Origin: Pseudomonadota bacterium
GTDB taxonomy: Bacteria; Pseudomonadota; Alphaproteobacteria; Sphingomonadales; Sphingomonadaceae
Length of the DNA: 15,191 nt
Direction: 5' to 3'
Assembly: GCA_023387085.1 (NCBI GenBank)
Contig: JAEWIL010000224.1
Location: 1-15,191, forward strand
Under the pieces are notes generated by a model, which searched no databases, was not told where the DNA came from, and saw nothing but the letters and a program-made list of their open reading frames with translations. Numbering within the stretch: position 1 is the stretch's first letter; each line of letters starts with the position of its first letter. Of this stretch, positions 12,201-15,191 are shown in pieces. Both the position numbers and the translations under genes were made by a program.

Positions 12201-15135
12201 CTTCTACGCCTATGACAACCAGATGCGGACGACCAAGCTCGCCACGACCTGCAGCGCGACGACCGACAAGCTCGGCCGCGCGAGCTGTGCAATGGCGCCC
12301 GGCGTCTCGGGAGAGATCACCGTCGTCGCAACGACCAGCGACGCCGACGGCAACGAAGCGCGCGCCGTCCGCTCGGTCTGGCTCGCGGGCGACAACGACT
12401 GGTGGTTCGGCGGCGACAATGGCGACCGCATGGACGTCATCCCCGAAAAGCCGCGCTACGCCGCGGGAGAAACCGCGAACTTCCAGGTCCGCATGCCCTT
12501 CCGCGAAGCGACCGCGCTCGTCACGGTCGAACGCGAGGGCGTCCTCTCCAGCTTCGTCGTGCCGCTGAAGGGCACCGACCCGGTCGTCAAGGTCAAGCTG
12601 CCCGCCACTTACGCACCCGACGTCTTCGTGTCGGTTATGGCGGTGCGCGGCCGCGTGACCGGCGAGGAAAGCTGGTTCCGCCAGATGAAGCGCGCGGTCG
12701 GCTTCAAGATCGAGAATAGCGAGGGCGCGCCCGCGACCGCGCTCGTCGATCTCGCCAAGCCGAGCTACCGCCTCGGTATCGCCAAGATCAAGGTGGGCTG
12801 GGAAGGCCATCAGCTCGGCGTCAAGGTCAAGGCCGACAAGGAAAAATACGCGATCCGCGAAACCGCAAAGGTCGCGATCGAGGTCAAGACGCCGGGCGGC
12901 AAGGCTCCGGCCAATGCCGACGTCGCCTTCGTCGCGGTCGACGAGGCTCTGCTCCAGCTCGCCCCCAACGAAAGCTGGAAGCTGATCGACGCGATGATGG
13001 GCGAGCGCACGCTCGACGTTCTCACCTCGACCGCGCAGACGCAGGTCGTCGGCAAGCGCCACTATGGCCGCAAGGCGCTCGAGCCCGGCGGCGGCGGCGG
13101 CGGCGACTTGTCGGGGCTGACCCGCGAGGATTTCCGCCCCGTGCTGCTGTGGCAGGGCCGCGTCCCGCTGGATAGCAAGGGCCGCGCGATGGTCGACGTG
13201 CCGCTCTCCGACAATCTTTCGGCTTTCCGCCTCGTCGCGCTTGCGACCGACGGATCGCAATATTTCGGCACCGGCGAGACCAGCGTGCGCACCGTGCAGG
13301 ACCTCGGCGTCTTCGCCAGCCTGCCCGACCTCGTTCGCACCGGCGACGCCTATGACGCGCGCTTCACGCTTCGCAACGGCACCGACAGGGAGATGACGGT
13401 CACCGCGACCCCGACGCTCTCGCCGGCGATCGCGACCGCGCCGCCGCTGACCGTGACGATCCCGGCGGGCGGCGCGGTGCCGATCAGCTGGCAGATGACC
13501 GCGCCCGAGCAGGTCGGCCCGATCCAGTGGACCGTCGATGCGGTATCGAAGGACGGCAAGGCGCGCGACCGGCTGGTCTTCGACCAGAGCGTCGAGCCGG
13601 CCGTACCCGTCGAGACCTGGGCGGCAAGCCTGTTCCGCGTCGGCGCCGACACGACGCTGCCGATCGCAATCCCGGCGGGCGCGCTGCCCGGCGGCTATGT
13701 CGATGTCGCGCTCGCGGGCACGCTCGCCCCGCCGCTTTCGGGTGTGCGCGACTATATGGCGATCTATCCGTACAACTGCTTCGAGCAGTCGACTTCGCGC
13801 GCAATCGCGCTCGGCGATGTCGCACGGTGGCAGGCGCTTGCGGGTGCGATGCCGACCTATCTCGATGACGATGGCCTGCTGCGCTATTGGCCGAACGACC
13901 GGATGGAGGGTTCGCCCGAACTCACCGCCTATGTCCTCGCGATTACCGCGGCGAACGGCTTCGCGATCCCCGAAGCGTCCAAGGCCAGGATGGTCAAGGC
14001 GCTGCAGGCGATCGTCGAGGGCCGGCTGACGCGCAAGGGCTATGGTCCGTACGACCTTCGCCCGATCCGCATCGCGGCGCTGGCGGCGCTCGCGCGCAAC
14101 AATGCGTCGAGCGCGCAGCTGGTCGCGGCGATTGACACCGCGCCCGTCGACATGGCGACGGGTACGCTCGCCGACTGGCTCGTCGCGATCGAAAAGACGC
14201 CGGGAGTCCGCAACGCGGTGGCGCTACGGACCGCGGCCGAGGCCGAGCTTCGCAAGCGGCTCGTCTATGAAGGGACGCGCCTCGACCTCGTCGACGATGC
14301 CAAGGCGCCGTGGTGGATGATGACGAGCGGCGACGAAATGGCGATCAAGGCGCTCGAAGCCGTGCTGGGCCGCAAGGGGTGGGAGGATGACGCCGGCAAG
14401 CTGATGGTCGGCGTCGCGCAGCGCCAACGCAAGGGTCACTGGGACACCACTCCCGCCAATGCGTGGGGCGCGGTCACCGTCCGTCGCTTCGCCGAGCTTT
14501 ATCCGGCAAGCGCGATCACCGGCATCACCCGTATCGGCCTTGCCGGCGGCAGCGCCGCGCAAAGCTGGCCGCTTCCCGCGGAAGCGCCCTCGCCGCTTCG
14601 CGTCGCGCTTGCCGCGGCGACGATGAGCCTGAAGCACGAGGGCACCGGCGCGCCCTGGGCGACGGTCAGCGTCAAGGCCGCCGTGCCCCTGAAGGAGCCG
14701 CTCAACGCGGGTTACCGGATCAAGCGCTCGGTCAGCGTCGTGAAGGCCGCCGACCCCGCTCGCCTGACACGCGGCGATGTGATCAAGGTGCGGATCGAGG
14801 TCGTCGCGGCGGCCGGCCGGACCTGGGTCGTCGTCAACGATCCGATCCCCCCGGGCGCGACGATCGTCGGCAATCTTGGCGGCCAGTCGGAAATGCTGGC
14901 GGCGCAGGCCGGCGGATCGAACTGGCAGCCGAGCTATGTCGAGCGCGGCAAGGATAGCTGGCGCGGCTATTATGGCTGGATGCCCGCGGGCACCCACGCG
15001 GTCGAATATGTCGTCCGCCTCAACGGATCGGGCCGCTTCACCCTGCCCCCGACGCGCGTCGAGGCGATGTATTCGCCCGCGATCCGCGGCCAGTGGCCGA
15101 ATGCGCCGGTGACAGTGGCAAGCGCGGCGCAGTGA
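9298..15135 (+). CDS. Alpha-2-macroglobulin family protease-trap protein
   Basis: This 1,945-residue protein is a full-length bacterial alpha-2-macroglobulin of the large YfhM type, which traps attacking proteases in the envelope. An N-terminal signal anchor or signal peptide (LALMIPLAAALVAAG, about 18-32) is followed by macroglobulin domains. The MG2-like domain begins near 665 (TLFDRALVKAGETVHMKHILRR). The bait-region beta domain begins near 1046 (DVIPEKPRYAAGETANFQV). A bait-like stretch lies at about 1240-1275, including six glycines. The A2M domain starts near 1279 (FRPVLLWQGRVPL). The thioester domain has C1494 and Q1497 in YPYNCFEQSTSRA, and the C-terminal bMG10 domain starts near 1805 (GRFTLPPTRVEAMYSPAIRG near its end). 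No lipobox cysteine is present, unlike E. coli YfhM, so the protein may be periplasmic or secreted. GGGAGA lies 7 bp before the ATG. Its usual partner, PBP1C (pbpC), would lie beyond the right edge if conserved here. Confidence 0.95.
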   Translation: MARGWQALAKTVAGRMRLALMIPLAAALVAAGGDTVPQVTLATPGSSGTGDGTISRFTLRFSEDMVPLGDPRAKAPATHDCKVPADGRWVDTRTWVLEFEKSLPGGVSCHVDLRDGLTTARGVNVVGNSRFEIDTGGPSARAVLAGNGYGDIEEEQVFLVATNVAADRASVGRFAYCAVDGIGEKIPVDVLKRETAATILAGIGDRWSAQSFTQDAGLPLRLPAAGADREAALDRVVPVKCRRPLPPGREMALVWDARISQSGVPSRTAGRDQRFDYDVRPAFTAKMSCSRVNPQAGCNPLKPINLSFAAPVARDVALAATLRTADGKTLTAKFDDDDKNDAFLERVRFDGPLPQNVDATLVLPADIADQSGRKLQNQSNFPLKFHIDSAPPIVKFAAEFGILEASEGGILPVTVRGVEASLIQSNLKMPANVLKVSDDDAAIARWLTRVEKADDTDYREEKNARGEDVTVNYTGTKSVFDGAPAGGERRNLTLAPPAGGKEFEVVGIPLAEKGFHVVEIASPELGAALLGRKATRYVATAALVTNMAVHFKWGRESSLAWVTSLDTGLPVAGAEVRVTDSCTGRQLARGIADKAGRLAFPNGLPEPETYSSCEDDPDPANSEGHTLMVSARSGDDFSFTLTDWGDGIRPYDFDLPYGWSERSDILHTLFDRALVKAGETVHMKHILRRPVGTGFSTPQPMAGKLRLVHRGSDTEFEMPFSIDAGGSGETTWNVPASAPMGDYELVFVTKDEDGKDKTIWSNQSVRVDEYRLPTMKATVTGPRESLVRPAQVPLSLFVGYLSGGPAPNLPVELRSTFRAAWTAPEDYRDWDFDGQPVKEGVIQLDDSGEEPEADMPLARSVPLTLGADGTATTNVTVDQPIVEPTQMAVEMDYEDANGETLTSSRRITLYPSAVRLGLKTDGWLMRDNDLRLKFVALDLDGKPIAGQRVEVALYNREIITARRRLIGGFYAYDNQMRTTKLATTCSATTDKLGRASCAMAPGVSGEITVVATTSDADGNEARAVRSVWLAGDNDWWFGGDNGDRMDVIPEKPRYAAGETANFQVRMPFREATALVTVEREGVLSSFVVPLKGTDPVVKVKLPATYAPDVFVSVMAVRGRVTGEESWFRQMKRAVGFKIENSEGAPATALVDLAKPSYRLGIAKIKVGWEGHQLGVKVKADKEKYAIRETAKVAIEVKTPGGKAPANADVAFVAVDEALLQLAPNESWKLIDAMMGERTLDVLTSTAQTQVVGKRHYGRKALEPGGGGGGDLSGLTREDFRPVLLWQGRVPLDSKGRAMVDVPLSDNLSAFRLVALATDGSQYFGTGETSVRTVQDLGVFASLPDLVRTGDAYDARFTLRNGTDREMTVTATPTLSPAIATAPPLTVTIPAGGAVPISWQMTAPEQVGPIQWTVDAVSKDGKARDRLVFDQSVEPAVPVETWAASLFRVGADTTLPIAIPAGALPGGYVDVALAGTLAPPLSGVRDYMAIYPYNCFEQSTSRAIALGDVARWQALAGAMPTYLDDDGLLRYWPNDRMEGSPELTAYVLAITAANGFAIPEASKARMVKALQAIVEGRLTRKGYGPYDLRPIRIAALAALARNNASSAQLVAAIDTAPVDMATGTLADWLVAIEKTPGVRNAVALRTAAEAELRKRLVYEGTRLDLVDDAKAPWWMMTSGDEMAIKALEAVLGRKGWEDDAGKLMVGVAQRQRKGHWDTTPANAWGAVTVRRFAELYPASAITGITRIGLAGGSAAQSWPLPAEAPSPLRVALAAATMSLKHEGTGAPWATVSVKAAVPLKEPLNAGYRIKRSVSVVKAADPARLTRGDVIKVRIEVVAAAGRTWVVVNDPIPPGATIVGNLGGQSEMLAAQAGGSNWQPSYVERGKDSWRGYYGWMPAGTHAVEYVVRLNGSGRFTLPPTRVEAMYSPAIRGQWPNAPVTVASAAQ
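13087..13104 (+). repeat. (GGC)6 tract coding for hexaglycine in the macroglobulin
   Basis: Six consecutive GGC codons encode G1264-G1269, between the putative bait segment and the A2M domain. Glycine-rich linkers at this place are usual in bacterial macroglobulins. The pure codon repeat could vary in length by slippage without breaking the frame. Confidence 0.6.
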
Positions 15136-15156
15136 TGCGGTCCCGAACTGGTACAT

Positions 15157-15183
15157 CCTCCCTGTCGCGAAGCGATGGGGAGG
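15157..15183. repeat. GC-rich palindrome after the macroglobulin gene, REP-like or terminator-like
   Basis: CCTCCCTGTCGC-GAA-GCGATGGGGAGG folds into a 12-bp stem with two G-U wobbles (15163/15177 and 15164/15176) and a 3-nt GAA loop. It begins 21 bp after the stop codon. No T-tract is visible before the window ends 8 bp later. Similar CCTCCCC…GGGGAGGTGGCAG elements recur between genes in sphingomonad genomes as I recall them, so an interspersed repeat is likely. It could also end or stabilise the transcript. Confidence 0.5.
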
Positions 15184-15191
15184 TGGCAGCG

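Noticed and set aside
9280..13260. 1,326-codon open frame on the minus strand opposite the macroglobulin gene
   Set aside because: It is rich in Arg, Asp, Gly and Ala with no recognisable domain, and it lies exactly antisense to a clearly conserved gene. Long antisense frames are expected in GC-rich coding DNA.

Overview
The window is GC-rich, densely packed chromosomal DNA from an alphaproteobacterium. It is most likely a member of the Sphingomonadaceae (Sphingopyxis/Sphingomonas-like). That placement is an inference from base composition, codon use, a hisE–HIT gene pair and a 1,945-residue bacterial alpha-2-macroglobulin; no rRNA or other marker gene is present to confirm it. I see no insertion sequence, integrase, tRNA, rRNA, CRISPR array or prophage gene, and no gap between genes exceeds about 135 bp.

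Layout. The left edge holds the C-terminal part of a ThuA-domain protein (+). Next are two exported proteins in a tight pair: an OB-fold (tRNA_anti-like) protein and a DUF4440/NTF2-like protein (+). These meet, stop codon against stop codon, a minus-strand pair of DUF1801 genes. Then follow three plus-strand genes: a DUF6445 2-oxoglutarate-oxygenase-like protein, a lipoprotein with an Ivy-like lysozyme-inhibitor signature, and a 2H phosphoesterase (LigT/ThpR type). A minus-strand group follows: an Mpo1/DUF962-like membrane protein, a DUF2061 membrane protein and an OsmC/Ohr-type peroxide-defence protein. A small two-helix membrane protein is divergent from the DUF962 gene.

The middle contains a minus-strand operon of ung, a TauE/SafE transporter and a YaiI/UPF0178 gene, joined by two ATGA start/stop overlaps. 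Divergent from it are hisE and a HIT-family hydrolase, 11 bp apart. The right 5.8 kb is one gene for a very large alpha-2-macroglobulin-family protease trap with an intact thioester core (Cys-Phe-Glu-Gln). It is followed at the window edge by a GC-rich hairpin that looks like an interspersed palindromic repeat.

How the genes fit together. Most are independent housekeeping or envelope functions: DNA repair, histidine biosynthesis, peroxide detoxification and RNA/nucleotide phosphoesters. The only shared theme I can support is envelope protection. A predicted lysozyme-inhibitor lipoprotein and a predicted protease-trapping macroglobulin lie about 5 kb apart, in separate transcription units. I found no convincing novel multi-gene system. 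The observations most worth checking are the Ivy-like lipoprotein, the macroglobulin that lacks a lipobox cysteine, the AT-rich palindrome upstream of the OB-fold gene, and the terminal hairpin.
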